A stretch of DNA of 64,000 nt from Adlercreutzia sp. ZJ141 (GCF_011038965.1 NZ_JAAKEB010000011.1:1-64000); one strand, 5' to 3'; positions 8,577 through 17,168 are shown, numbered from the stretch's first letter. Program-made: numbers and translations. Notes: generated by a model from the letters alone, not told the origin.

Positions 8577-8622
8577 GTGTTTCAAAGTAGAACTGTTGAT
8601 TGGTTGGAAAAATAATCGTTTT

Positions 8623-8641
8623 TCCAGTATTTTGTCCAGTA
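8623..8641 (+). repeat. Direct repeat TCCAGTA, possible integrase arm sites
   Basis: TCCAGTA occurs at 8623-8629 and 8635-8641, 12 bp apart, in AT-rich DNA between the intact tRNA-Gly and the tRNA fragment. Closely spaced short direct repeats beside an att core are typical of integrase arm or excisionase sites, but two heptamers can also occur by chance. Confidence 0.3.
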
Positions 8642-8722
8642 CGTTTGCTAATATTACAGTGTTAGTTTTAAGAAAAGCAAGGTCAGACGGTTAATTCAGG
8701 TCGTAGAAGGTTGGGTAAGGAT

Positions 8723-8772
8723 GGAGCTTCCCAAGCTTGTATTCGCGGGTTCGAGTCCCGTCGCCCGCTCCA
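8723..8772 (+). repeat. 3' tRNA-Gly fragment, putative ICE attachment site
   Basis: About 50 bases match the anticodon arm (loop TTCCCAA, again CCC), T arm and acceptor 3' strand with CCA of a tRNA-Gly, but no 5' acceptor strand or D arm precedes them. The last 29 bases equal the end of the intact tRNA-Gly at 8466-8539 except for one base. A terminator-like hairpin follows directly, as expected of a former tRNA gene end. This is the usual footprint of integration into a tRNA 3' end: the displaced half of the original gene. Confidence 0.75.
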
Positions 8773-8783
8773 GAGCACACGTG

Positions 8784-8811
8784 CGAACGCCGTCACGACC
8801 GACGGCGTTCG
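8784..8811 (+). terminator. Hairpin after the tRNA-Gly fragment
   Basis: Stem CGAACGCCGTC/GACGGCGTTCG with a 6-base loop, followed by TTGTTGTT. Probably the original terminator of the disrupted tRNA-Gly gene; it supports placing the chromosomal side of the element boundary here. Confidence 0.6.
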
Positions 8812-8843
8812 TTGTTGTTATAAGCGCTGTTCATAGGACGCTC

Positions 8844-9101
8844 TTATTTCGTCGAACGCTCTTTCGAAGCGTCAATACCCATATGTGCAAGCAAACTCAA
8901 AACATCAACGCCAGGACGCACCGGCATAATACCGCTCGCATAAGCTCTTCTCTCTTGCGTAAGCCATGGCAACGTGTCTAGATCGATGCAGCAATCCTGT
9001 TCGCCTCTCAAACCGTAAAGCAGCCAAAGGCCGCACGGCAACCGCCCCGTCTCCCCATCGACAACTTCCTTAAGGTATTTTCCGACGCACGTCTCCCAGC
9101 G
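8844..9101 (-). pseudogene. Remnant of an unrecognised gene
   Basis: The minus-strand frame reads protein-like sequence (WETCVGKYLKEVVDGETG, then LPCGLWLLYGLRGEQDC and a clean C-terminus) from about 9101 to the stop at 8844. It is cut by an in-frame TGA just upstream and has no ATG or GTG start; only a TTG at 9041 without a ribosome-binding site. Composition and the coherent ending suggest the 3' end of a decayed or truncated gene, perhaps broken by the neighbouring integration. I do not recognise the family. A short expressed peptide from the TTG cannot be excluded. Confidence 0.4.
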
Positions 9102-9281
9102 GGATTTTCTCTCACTTCATTTTTCTAACTCGGTGAACTTTGCTAGACATAAGAAGGCTCTGCGACGTTTCTGTACAATTGCTGTCAAACTGCTAGAAAT
9201 GTCTTATTATTGCGAACCGAAACACGCTCATAGAGAAATTAGATGCCATCTGGCATTGTTTTGTCATGCAAGGAGGAACTT

Positions 9282-11087
9282 ATGCCCAACTCGAAAAGCA
9301 CCGATCTTTCGCTGCCATCGCGTTCCAACAAGGGACGATTTGTGAAATACGGGACCGCTATAACGTTGAGCGCGCTGCTTTGTGTACCCGCCCCCGTCTA
9401 CCTTGCAGCCAATGCGTACGCAACTGAATCCGAACAAGCAACCGAAGCCGCCAAAGGAGCTGTGGCAAGCGTCGATAGCGAAGTTACAAGGGCGTATACG
9501 ATTGCAGCTCTTGGCCTTCAGGGATGCGACGCTGCGACAATGGAACAGAGTCTTCTTAACTACGGGTTCACGAAAGCCGAGGTGCTCAACTTCAACCTGC
9601 CTAAGCTTCGAAGCGTCGATGCTGCACTCGCCGACTCCATCGCGGCGTTGCAAAGCACACTCGTCGCCGGCAGCAACACCGATACCGACAACGCCGCAAC
9701 AGGCGGTAACACGAGCGATGACCAAACGCAAGAAACCACGCCTGACCCTACAGGAAGCGAAACGGAGCAGCCGAATGCCGGAACGTCAACCGACCCAGCA
9801 AACCCCACGGAACCGGCCAATCCAACCGACCCTGCTGATCCCGAGGAGTCACCCGATCTAAGCGATGACGAGGACAATACCAGCGAAGATACTTCTCCAG
9901 CAACAACACCTGATGACAATACCGCAGAAGGCGTCACCGACAACGCGGCAGGTGAAACGCCCACTGAAGGAGCCGAGAGCCATCTGTCCTCATCAGCCAC
10001 TTCAACAAGCAGCGAACCTTCGTATCCAGCATGGACATATGAGGGCAGCAAAGAGTATGTGCATCGGCCGGTGCAGCAGAATCTCACGACCACCAAGTTC
10101 ATTGCCATCATCGGAGAACCTGCCCGTCAACTTGCAGAAGAAAACGACTTGTACGCGTCGGTGATGATCGCACAGGCAATTCTAGAATCTAACTCGGGCA
10201 ACTCGCAATTAGCTCAAAGTCCCAATCGCAATCTTTTCGGTATAAAGGGTAGTTACAAGGGGTCATCTGTTTCCTTAGGAACCTTGGAAGACGACGGCAA
10301 CGGAAACATGAGCGCTATCACCGCTCAGTTCCGCACGTATTCAACCTTCGAAGAATCCCTGAAAGACTACGTCAACCTTTTGACTAAGGATAACGCTGTG
10401 CTATACCGAGGCGCGCTCAAAAGCGTCGCCCCCACGTATGAAAAAGCATGCGCGTACTTGCAAGGCCGCTACGCTACAGATTCATCCTATGCGGAAAAAC
10501 TGTGTGGCATTATTGAAACGTACGATTTAACCCGCTATGACGAGTCGCTTGATTACGAGCTGGTGGAAACGTACCAGGTCCCTATCGAAGAGGATGACCT
10601 CGACAATACGATTACCAACAAGACAGCGGGTTCAAACTCTGACGAACCTCTTCTTGAAGAGCGCGACCTTGTAGACTTGGCTATCGAAGCAACCAGCCAT
10701 CTAGGCGATAAGTACGTCTGGGGAGGCAACGTTCCCGGTGCCTTCGACTGCTCTGGACTGGTAAGCTACTCGTATAAGGAAGCGCTCGGAATGTCTATTC
10801 CTCGCACGACCTACTACCAGTGCATTCAAGGCGAAGATGTCGACTTTGCCGATCTTCACATGGGCGATTTGGTGTTCTTTGCGGACGATAAGGGCGTGTG
10901 CGGACATGTTGGCATGTACCTTGGCGAAGGCTGCTATATAGAAGCCTCAGCTCCAGGCGACGTGGTTAAGATCACATCAATAGAGGAAAAGGAACCGACC
11001 TTCGCAAAGCGCATTTGCAAAACCAAGCCGGTTGAAGAAGATGAAGAAAACCCAGCTCAAGAGGATCTTACACCTACCCAACAGTAA
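9282..11087 (+). CDS. Secreted glucosaminidase + NlpC/P60 cell-wall hydrolase
   Basis: A 601-residue exported peptidoglycan enzyme. A signal peptide (about residues 22-47, ending AYA) is followed by a Thr/Pro/Asp/Glu-rich linker (about 125-250), a mannosyl-glycoprotein endo-beta-N-acetylglucosaminidase (LytD-type) domain at about 268-416 with MIAQAILESNSGNSQLA, and an NlpC/P60 domain at about 465-585 with catalytic Cys490 (FDCSG) and His542 (GHVGMY). Two activities in one chain would cut both glycan strands and stem peptides. The ATG at 9282 has a strong AAGGAGG site 6 bp upstream, so the longer frame from 9243 is discounted. It stands alone, convergent with ogt. Such enzymes act in cell separation or wall turnover; the exact role is unknown. 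Confidence 0.9.
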   Translation: MPNSKSTDLSLPSRSNKGRFVKYGTAITLSALLCVPAPVYLAANAYATESEQATEAAKGAVASVDSEVTRAYTIAALGLQGCDAATMEQSLLNYGFTKAEVLNFNLPKLRSVDAALADSIAALQSTLVAGSNTDTDNAATGGNTSDDQTQETTPDPTGSETEQPNAGTSTDPANPTEPANPTDPADPEESPDLSDDEDNTSEDTSPATTPDDNTAEGVTDNAAGETPTEGAESHLSSSATSTSSEPSYPAWTYEGSKEYVHRPVQQNLTTTKFIAIIGEPARQLAEENDLYASVMIAQAILESNSGNSQLAQSPNRNLFGIKGSYKGSSVSLGTLEDDGNGNMSAITAQFRTYSTFEESLKDYVNLLTKDNAVLYRGALKSVAPTYEKACAYLQGRYATDSSYAEKLCGIIETYDLTRYDESLDYELVETYQVPIEEDDLDNTITNKTAGSNSDEPLLEERDLVDLAIEATSHLGDKYVWGGNVPGAFDCSGLVSYSYKEALGMSIPRTTYYQCIQGEDVDFADLHMGDLVFFADDKGVCGHVGMYLGEGCYIEASAPGDVVKITSIEEKEPTFAKRICKTKPVEEDEENPAQEDLTPTQQ

Positions 11088-11112
11088 CCATCTTCTTCAT
11101 AACCCACAAAAC

Positions 11113-11150
11113 ACGAACGGCACCGTTTGTTAAAGCGCGGTGCCGTTCGT
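11113..11150. terminator. Strong hairpin between convergent NlpC gene and ogt
   Basis: Perfect 13-bp stem ACGAACGGCACCG (11113-11125) / CGGTGCCGTTCGT (11138-11150). The ogt stop codon lies in the loop. On the minus strand it is followed by GTTTTGTG, so it most likely ends ogt transcripts and may also block read-through from the plus-strand gene. Confidence 0.65.
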
Positions 11151-11663
11151 GGGTATGAAGAAACGGTTCATATCGACGCCTTCATGTTCAAGCAGCTTAA
11201 CTTTGACGCCGATTCCTCCACCAAACCCCGTAAGGCTCCCATTGGCTCCCACGACGCGATGACAGGGCACAATAATGCCAATAGGATTGCGCCCTACCGC
11301 TTGCCCAACGCAACGCGGCGATGATGCGCCGCGCACAGCGGCAACTTGCTCGGAAAGCTCCCCGTAGCTTACCGTTTCGCCATAGGGGATATCCCGCAGC
11401 AGCTGCCAAACCACCTGCTGAAATTCGCTTCCAGCAGGAGTAAGCGGAAGCTCGTCTACAGCGGGACGCTTCTTCTCAAAATAAGCGTCGAGCCAATCGC
11501 GCAGGTGTGAGAGCACAGGATCTTTTGCGTTTCGTTCGGCAGATTCAAGCAGCGAAGCATCTTGATGCCGGCCGTTTTCAAACCACAGTCCGCACACAGC
11601 GCCCTTATCGCTTACAATGGTGAGCCGCCCGACCGGCGAGTCGTATTCTGCATAGGAGCGCAT
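11130..11663 (-). CDS. ogt: Methylated-DNA-[protein]-cysteine S-methyltransferase
   Basis: A 177-residue suicide repair protein that moves the alkyl group from O6-alkylguanine in DNA to its own cysteine. The active-site motif IVPCHRVVG is intact, and the DNA-binding helix-turn-helix region (GETVSYGELSEQVAAVRG) precedes it. The N-terminal MRSYAEYDSPVGRLTIVSDKG matches the usual Ogt/MGMT start, and the length is typical. It is a single gene facing the NlpC/P60 gene; its last codons form part of a terminator hairpin. Confidence 0.95.
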   Translation of the reverse strand: MRSYAEYDSPVGRLTIVSDKGAVCGLWFENGRHQDASLLESAERNAKDPVLSHLRDWLDAYFEKKRPAVDELPLTPAGSEFQQVVWQLLRDIPYGETVSYGELSEQVAAVRGASSPRCVGQAVGRNPIGIIVPCHRVVGANGSLTGFGGGIGVKVKLLEHEGVDMNRFFIPTNGTAL

Positions 11664-11743
11664 CTTCTGTCCCCTTTTTTAGTCGCTTACGCCTTGATTA
11701 CCCGGCGCCTTAGATACCCTTTGTCAATCCCTTGTCATTTGAC

Positions 11744-11771
11744 ACAATCGGGACCCGAAGGTCCCGATTGT
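11744..11771. terminator. Hairpin between DUF5679 gene and ogt promoter region
   Basis: Perfect 12-bp stem ACAATCGGGACC/GGTCCCGATTGT with a CGAA loop. It lies just past the stop of the leftward DUF5679 gene. The T tract on the minus strand is weak, so factor-independent termination is likely but not certain. Confidence 0.6.
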
Positions 11772-11795
11772 TAAAAACGATATATTATTCAACGG

Positions 11796-11945
11796 CTACT
11801 TCGTTGCTCCGATGCGACAAATGGTTGTGCCGCAGTCGGGGCACATTCCCTTCAGAATTGGCTTGCCGTTCTTCATCTTCTCTTCGCGTGGGTTCTGCAT
11901 AACCTTCTTAGCCTTGCATTTCACGCAATAAGCTTCTGTCGCCAT
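11796..11945 (-). CDS. Small zinc-ribbon protein (DUF5679-like)
   Basis: A 49-residue protein with two CxxC pairs: YCVKCKAKK near the N-terminus and MCPDCGTT near the C-terminus, spaced as in a zinc ribbon. It resembles the DUF5679 family of tiny actinobacterial proteins whose role is unknown. The ATG at 11945 begins MATEAYC and has GGAAAGG upstream; a longer frame to 11999 is not needed. It lies 127 bp after the M28-like gene and may end the same transcript. The intact metal ligands argue that it is a real gene despite its size. Confidence 0.8.
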   Translation of the reverse strand: MATEAYCVKCKAKKVMQNPREEKMKNGKPILKGMCPDCGTTICRIGATK

Positions 11946-12072
11946 GGTCTTTCCTTTCCTAAATTGCGCTCCGCTCTCGTACTCATACACGATCTTCAAG
12001 CCCCGCCGAAACGACCTTCGACAAAACTGCTATCTCGTTTCACAATACCAGAATAACCCTGCTGTGACTAGC

Positions 12073-15000
12073 TTAAACGGCCTTGATGAACTCCATAAGG
12101 AAGTTGGCGCGAGCATCGAGCAGCTCCGCGTCAATCGCATCCACCGTGTCCTGCGCCTCTGCGTACAGCGCAGGCTTGCCGTTCTGCATGCCCGCAAGAT
12201 GCATCGCCTGGCACCCATTCTTGATAGCAACCGATGCCGCGCTATCTTCAAACGCAATGGTTGCCGTGTTGGTGCGCACGCCCGTCACCTGCGTCGCCTT
12301 CTTCAGGAAACGCTTCATGCGAGACGAAGCCCTTGCCAAGCGATACGATCCTTCGCGTTCGATCAGACAGAGGTCGCCAGCACCAATGGAATCGACATTC
12401 ACGATCAGGGCCCCCCGAAGATCTTGACTATGCTCGTTCAAGAACGCCTTCATACCCGAGTTCCCCTCAAGTTCAGCTCCCAGCGCAACAAACCACACTT
12501 CAGTGGTTATACCCGCATTGCGGAATTGGCGAACTTCATCGACCTCAAAACCCATAGTAGCAGCAACTTGAGCTCCACTGTCACCTGTACTGGTATCGGC
12601 AAGCATATCCGCCGAGAATGCGCCACCCTGCCAGGGGAAGCGATGTTTCTTCACCGGTTCTGATTCTTCAAAGAATCCTTCGAAATCGGCATCGTCCGCC
12701 AACGGATCGAATGCCGTAGTGGCACCAAGACCATCATCATACTCGACGTATTCATCGTCTTCAAAACCATCTTCGTACTCACCGTTTGACTGAGCTACTT
12801 CGGGAATAGCGTCGTCTTCTTGTCGGAAACTCTCCCAACCACCACGTTCCTTACCTACCGTGCGAGCATCGAAGCCCTCATCCACGTTCAGCCATTCTTG
12901 AGCTGACGTGTCCCTTTCCTTCGACTTGGGCTTCAATTTACCGAAGAAGCGCGATACGCGCGACGTGGGCATATCAACGTATCCGGCACCTGCGAACGCT
13001 CCCGTTTCAGTAAAGTCCTCGTCGTATGCAGAATCGTCAGCATCATCAACATAGATGTCGTCCGGGTCAACGTTGTTCAACAGTTCTTCGTTGATCGGTG
13101 CAAACGATCCGGTCAAGCCAACAGGTTTGCTCACTGGCTCGGGCAGAGTTTCCTTTGCCTGGTCCTCAACTGGCATAATAGCAGCCGACAACGACGGCAA
13201 CAAAGAACGAAGAGCTTGTCTACGGTTGTCAGGAGCGGTTCCCTGGTTTGTCACCGCAGGCACACGGGAGCTCAGCGACCCAGCTTCAGCCAAAGGCGCA
13301 CGCTGCTTATGGGCATTCGCCACCGGCTCGTATTCCTTCTTCTCCGCAATATCGGGCAGCTTAATTGATCGACGATGTGGCTTTGCAGGTTCCTTAACCT
13401 GTGCCGCCGGGCGCAACGACGATGAAATTCGCCCTGTAGTGGCCGCTGGATCAACCGTCACGTTCACACGGTCAGTTGTGCGCGGAGCATTCGGTTGTGC
13501 CGCCTGAGCTTCTTGCTGCACTTTCACCGGATCAAGGAACGACGGCATGGCAATGCGTGGCTCGTCAATCGCTTCGATCTGTCCTTGTTCGATCACGCCA
13601 TCCAATAGGCCCGATGACCCTTGCTCAGGTTGCTTTTTTTGTTCGGTGCTCATGCCGTGCTCAATTTGTTCAACAGACACAGCGGTTTCGCCCTGACCAA
13701 CCCTCGCAACTTGCTCAGGCTGTGCTTCACCTGAAATAACGACAGGCGTTTCAGGCGAAGAAACCTGTATCGGCTCATCAGATTGCCGCTGAGCCTGTTG
13801 AATCATCTCATGTGACAAAGAATCGACCGGCGATTGGTCGGCGACAGTTTGTTGCGATGCATTAACATCAGAGACAACCGTCTCAGGTTGCTCGATAACT
13901 TCGGGGAACACATCTCCATCGATGCTAGCCGCTTGATGAAAGAACGACGAAGGATTGGCTTGCAGTGCCGCAGATTGAACCTGAGAAGCCGCTGTTGCGC
14001 TAGCCATCGCCCACTCAGGTGGTTCAACCTCACGGATCTCTTCTTTCCCCACGGAAAGAGCCTCTTCCAGCTTATGTTCAACCACAGCATTCGCCTGCAT
14101 AAAGTGGCCCGAGCTTTCCTGCACCGCAGCATCAAGCGCGCTTGCGTAACGGCTGCGCTGCACCGGGCGTCCTTCGTCTTTCGGTCGTTTGGCGTTGCGC
14201 TGGGCTTTTTTGAACCAATCGGGGATACCATCGTCAACTGGCACAGGATAACTTGAAACGGTTGGCTGAGCAGTGACAGCTGCAACATCCTGAGAGTATT
14301 CTTCCTCGGGTTGCGAGGCTTCGGCCTTCTGAAGTGCTTCGGCAACCGTGTTTTCGGGAATGGAGCTCAGAGCGTCACGTGTTTCGTCACGCACTGCCTT
14401 GCTTTCTTCGGGGTCATACGTCACCGGCGGCTCTTTCACATTCACCAAATTACCCGAGATATTCGACACACCTGCTCCAGTAACTGGCTGTCCCGACAGC
14501 GCAGCAATAGCCGCTTTTGCCGCTGCAAGGCGCTCAGCCTCGGTCTGTGGCGCGAGGGGCGGTTCCTTTACAGGTGCGTCATCATAAGAAAGCACCGCTC
14601 CATCGGGAATAAGTCCGCTCGCACGCAAGGCGTTTTCACCATGCATGGTAGCATCTTCGGCATCGTACGAAGTTTGCTCTCGCGAAATACGACGCGCAAG
14701 TTCGATAATCATGGCAACGCCCGACGCACTGCCGTTCGCCGCTTCATTATATTGTGCAACCTGATGCAAAATGTACACCACAATAGGAATAGCCGCGAGC
14801 AGCATCGCAATAACCGACAGCACATTTAATACAACCATAGACGCGCCCTCGCCATTTGCTAAAAACACCGTGCGCACAAATGCGAGCACAGCAAGCGCAA
14901 CCATGGCACCAAGCGAAACGAGATTCAAAGCTCGTTGTGCGCCAGCAAGCCCACCCGATAACTCAGAGCGTACTTTCCCACTGTCGTAACGAGTAACCAA

Positions 15001-15411
15001 CACGATCTTTCTCCGTCGTGCTGGCCCTTGTTCGGGATCATGACGTGGTTCGAAGCGGGCAACCACGTTCTGGCTGACTCCGCTACCCAAAAAACGTGAG
15101 ATAACAGGGTATCCGAACGCCTCAGCAACGAAAATAGCCGCAGCAGCGACGGTAATAATGAGGGCAGGAACTCTAAGAGGTGCTACGAACATCGACAACA
15201 ATGTTAGGAAAAGCGATGCGCCGCAGCAGATTACTGCCGGCAACTCATGCGCGGGAACACCCGTAAAATCCTCCACTTCGGCATCAAGGCCTGCATTCTT
15301 TTTAAATGCTTCAGCTATATAAGAGGCGGCTTGTTGCTCTTCTTCTGTACCCGCAGGACGTGGACCTATCTCCTGGGAGAGATACGCTATACGGTCGATC
15401 ATGTCAGGCAT
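12073..15411 (-). CDS. Large M28-peptidase-like membrane protein with degenerate catalytic motifs
   Basis: A 1112-residue protein. The N-terminal 270 residues look like an M28 zinc aminopeptidase start (IGPRPAGTEEEQQAASYI) interrupted by about four membrane segments (about residues 58-100 and 165-222); the last 160 residues look like the M28 C-terminal half (LGAELEGNSGMKAFL, LIVNVDSIGAGD). Between them lie some 650 residues of Pro/Gln/Glu/Ser-rich, probably disordered, acidic sequence. The first zinc ligand motif, usually AHYDS, reads TRYDS, and the usual Asp of the NDGASG motif is Ser (NGSASG), so metal binding and catalysis are doubtful. The ATG at 15411 (MPDMIDRI) is the likely start. It follows a 560-residue membrane protein gene and dinG on the same strand. 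Function unknown; a scaffold role is speculation. Confidence 0.75.
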   Translation of the reverse strand: MPDMIDRIAYLSQEIGPRPAGTEEEQQAASYIAEAFKKNAGLDAEVEDFTGVPAHELPAVICCGASLFLTLLSMFVAPLRVPALIITVAAAAIFVAEAFGYPVISRFLGSGVSQNVVARFEPRHDPEQGPARRRKIVLVTRYDSGKVRSELSGGLAGAQRALNLVSLGAMVALAVLAFVRTVFLANGEGASMVVLNVLSVIAMLLAAIPIVVYILHQVAQYNEAANGSASGVAMIIELARRISREQTSYDAEDATMHGENALRASGLIPDGAVLSYDDAPVKEPPLAPQTEAERLAAAKAAIAALSGQPVTGAGVSNISGNLVNVKEPPVTYDPEESKAVRDETRDALSSIPENTVAEALQKAEASQPEEEYSQDVAAVTAQPTVSSYPVPVDDGIPDWFKKAQRNAKRPKDEGRPVQRSRYASALDAAVQESSGHFMQANAVVEHKLEEALSVGKEEIREVEPPEWAMASATAASQVQSAALQANPSSFFHQAASIDGDVFPEVIEQPETVVSDVNASQQTVADQSPVDSLSHEMIQQAQRQSDEPIQVSSPETPVVISGEAQPEQVARVGQGETAVSVEQIEHGMSTEQKKQPEQGSSGLLDGVIEQGQIEAIDEPRIAMPSFLDPVKVQQEAQAAQPNAPRTTDRVNVTVDPAATTGRISSSLRPAAQVKEPAKPHRRSIKLPDIAEKKEYEPVANAHKQRAPLAEAGSLSSRVPAVTNQGTAPDNRRQALRSLLPSLSAAIMPVEDQAKETLPEPVSKPVGLTGSFAPINEELLNNVDPDDIYVDDADDSAYDEDFTETGAFAGAGYVDMPTSRVSRFFGKLKPKSKERDTSAQEWLNVDEGFDARTVGKERGGWESFRQEDDAIPEVAQSNGEYEDGFEDDEYVEYDDGLGATTAFDPLADDADFEGFFEESEPVKKHRFPWQGGAFSADMLADTSTGDSGAQVAATMGFEVDEVRQFRNAGITTEVWFVALGAELEGNSGMKAFLNEHSQDLRGALIVNVDSIGAGDLCLIEREGSYRLARASSRMKRFLKKATQVTGVRTNTATIAFEDSAASVAIKNGCQAMHLAGMQNGKPALYAEAQDTVDAIDAELLDARANFLMEFIKAV

Positions 15412-15485
15412 TGTTCTGTGCCTTTCGTTTTCGCTTTGTAACAAAATGTGCACGCTAATTAGGTATACACGTTGACCAGTATACG

Positions 15486-17168
15486 CTATTTGTCCTGCGC
15501 TCCCAAATAATCACGAAGAATAGCATCTGCCGTACCTGCCTGCATACGCGCGGTATCGTATACCTCACGGAAAGGAGCGGTTTCGGTATCATATGTTTCC
15601 CGCACCGCTTCGCTGGGATTTTCGGGAAGCTGCCCGGCAAGTGACACCGCTTCTGCATCGCATGCCTCGTACGCATCGTTTTGAGATGCCGCCTCTTCCT
15701 TGTTTCGTTCGATCAAAGCAACATCCGATGCGATCGCATACCCCATAGCCTCACGGCGTTTGATTAAATACGCCTCGAATGACGAGAAGTCAACTTCTTC
15801 ATACAAATTGCGAGCCTGCTCAAACAGCGCTTGGGCCTGATCAAACAGCGCTTGGGCCTGCTCGCTCATCTCTTTCGAAGCACGCAGGTTTTCCTCAGTC
15901 GCATCTTCAACGAGTTTCGCTGATTCGCGGGCCAGCTTGTCTCCTTCGATCACCCTCGACCATGCTTCAGAGGCGACTTCGGAACATTCCGCAACGTGTT
16001 GTGTAGGTTCAGAAATCTTCAGTGCCTGGTCAATCATGGTTTTTCTCGCGTCAATAGCAACAACCGCCTGGTTTGCCGCTTCTCTATCATCGGCGTCAGT
16101 AAGATTAAGTGATGCTTCGCGCGCTTTTTTATTCGCATCATCAAGAAGACGCTGTGCTGAAACTGCATCCGACCGGCGTTTCATGAGATCAGAGGCATCA
16201 ATGGTGATATTCTTCTCGCCAATGGAAAGCTCTGACACGTCGGACCCTTCTTCTGAAGTGCGAACAACCTCAATGCTGTCTCCCGACGAACCGGTACTTG
16301 AAACACTGACCGCCGAAACCGGATCGTCCACTATTTCGTCAAACGCGAGCACCGACACGTCGGCTTCTTCAATCAGCGACAAAGCGGCATTCAGGTCAGC
16401 TAAGCTGTCCTGCTGAGCCTCATAATACCGAACACCATACCAAAGCGCTCCGCCCGCTAATGCGACAGACATCAGACACACCGCTGCCACCGCTAAGGCC
16501 TTTCCTTTACGGCGGCGCGCTTTTCGCCAGGCTATTTCCTCTTCAGGAGTGCGTCCCAATCCTACCGTAGGCTGAGATGTATTGAATGTGTCCCGAGACG
16601 AGCGTTCGTTCCAACGACGATGCTTATTCAAAGGTTCAGTGGTTTCCACCTGCAAGAGGTCGGCAGGAATAGAAGCAGACGACGTTTCCTTAACTTCAGA
16701 TGTAGTCGATGTGCTCGATAATTCTTCTACAAATGGAGACTCTTTTATCGGAGCGCTTTCACCTACGTGCGGTTGTTGTTTCGCCTTTCCGAACGCGCGA
16801 GCCCACGAAAAACCACCAACAATCCAAGGATGACCTTTTGGCTTCTTCGAGCCCGTTACCTTATCCGACGACTCTAGTTGAATGCCGCCGATGCGCGAAT
16901 TACTTTGGGGCAAACCTTCGGTTGATACAAATCCTCCACCAGGAAGCGTTAACCCTTTCTCTTTTTCGGGTGTTCCCCCTCGCTTACGACGTCCCGGTAA
17001 CCTCAATAACGGAATACGCCCAGGTTTACGTACGTTAATATCGCCTTTTGTGCCATCAAGCTCGCCTTTGATCGCATCGAGCACGCTTAAAGAAACCTCA
17101 TTCGAAGTTCCTTTTGTGTTCTGCTTAATGTGCGCTGCACGGGATATCTTGTTACTATGCTTCGACAT
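15486..17168 (-). CDS. Single-pass membrane protein with extracellular coiled coil, function unknown
   Basis: A 560-residue protein. About 225 basic, low-complexity cytoplasmic residues precede one membrane segment (about 228-250, following RRRKGKALAV). The outer part is Ala/Glu/Gln-rich with heptad-like stretches (about 330-480), including the repeated SEQAQALFDQAQALFEQA. No catalytic motif is visible. It starts 20 bp after dinG and is followed 74 bp on by the M28-like gene, so the three may form an operon. I do not recognise the family; the topology suggests a structural or sensory envelope protein. The serine-rich segment just outside the membrane is probably flexible. Confidence 0.75.
   Translation of the reverse strand: MSKHSNKISRAAHIKQNTKGTSNEVSLSVLDAIKGELDGTKGDINVRKPGRIPLLRLPGRRKRGGTPEKEKGLTLPGGGFVSTEGLPQSNSRIGGIQLESSDKVTGSKKPKGHPWIVGGFSWARAFGKAKQQPHVGESAPIKESPFVEELSSTSTTSEVKETSSASIPADLLQVETTEPLNKHRRWNERSSRDTFNTSQPTVGLGRTPEEEIAWRKARRRKGKALAVAAVCLMSVALAGGALWYGVRYYEAQQDSLADLNAALSLIEEADVSVLAFDEIVDDPVSAVSVSSTGSSGDSIEVVRTSEEGSDVSELSIGEKNITIDASDLMKRRSDAVSAQRLLDDANKKAREASLNLTDADDREAANQAVVAIDARKTMIDQALKISEPTQHVAECSEVASEAWSRVIEGDKLARESAKLVEDATEENLRASKEMSEQAQALFDQAQALFEQARNLYEEVDFSSFEAYLIKRREAMGYAIASDVALIERNKEEAASQNDAYEACDAEAVSLAGQLPENPSEAVRETYDTETAPFREVYDTARMQAGTADAILRDYLGAQDK
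15820..15860 (-). repeat. 21-bp tandem repeat inside the coiled-coil gene
   Basis: TCAAACAGCGCTTGGGCCTG occurs at 15820-15839 and again at 15841-15860, one base apart, encoding a duplicated QAQALF[D/E]-type heptad. The two copies are identical at DNA level, implying recent duplication or slippage. Confidence 0.85.

Larger units (their letters stand above)
1..8772. mobile_element. End of an integrative and conjugative element (ICE)
   Basis: Leftward conjugation genes (VirB4, PrgI, Maff2-like, VirD4, PcfB-like) sit beside a regulator, an excisionase and a tyrosine integrase that read rightward toward a tRNA-Gly gene. The part up to about 6 kb is clearly more GC-rich than the origin-proximal chromosome. 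Only one end is in the window; relaxase, VirB6/VirB8-like proteins and cargo would lie to the left. The right boundary is set at the 3' tRNA-Gly fragment ending at 8772; it could instead lie at the intact tRNA (8466-8539). Element identity is inferred from gene content, not from a database match. Confidence 0.75.

Noticed and set aside
11944-12663. 239-codon rightward frame opposite the M28-like gene
   Set aside because: Antisense shadow; the leftward frame has recognisable M28 motifs and coherent composition.
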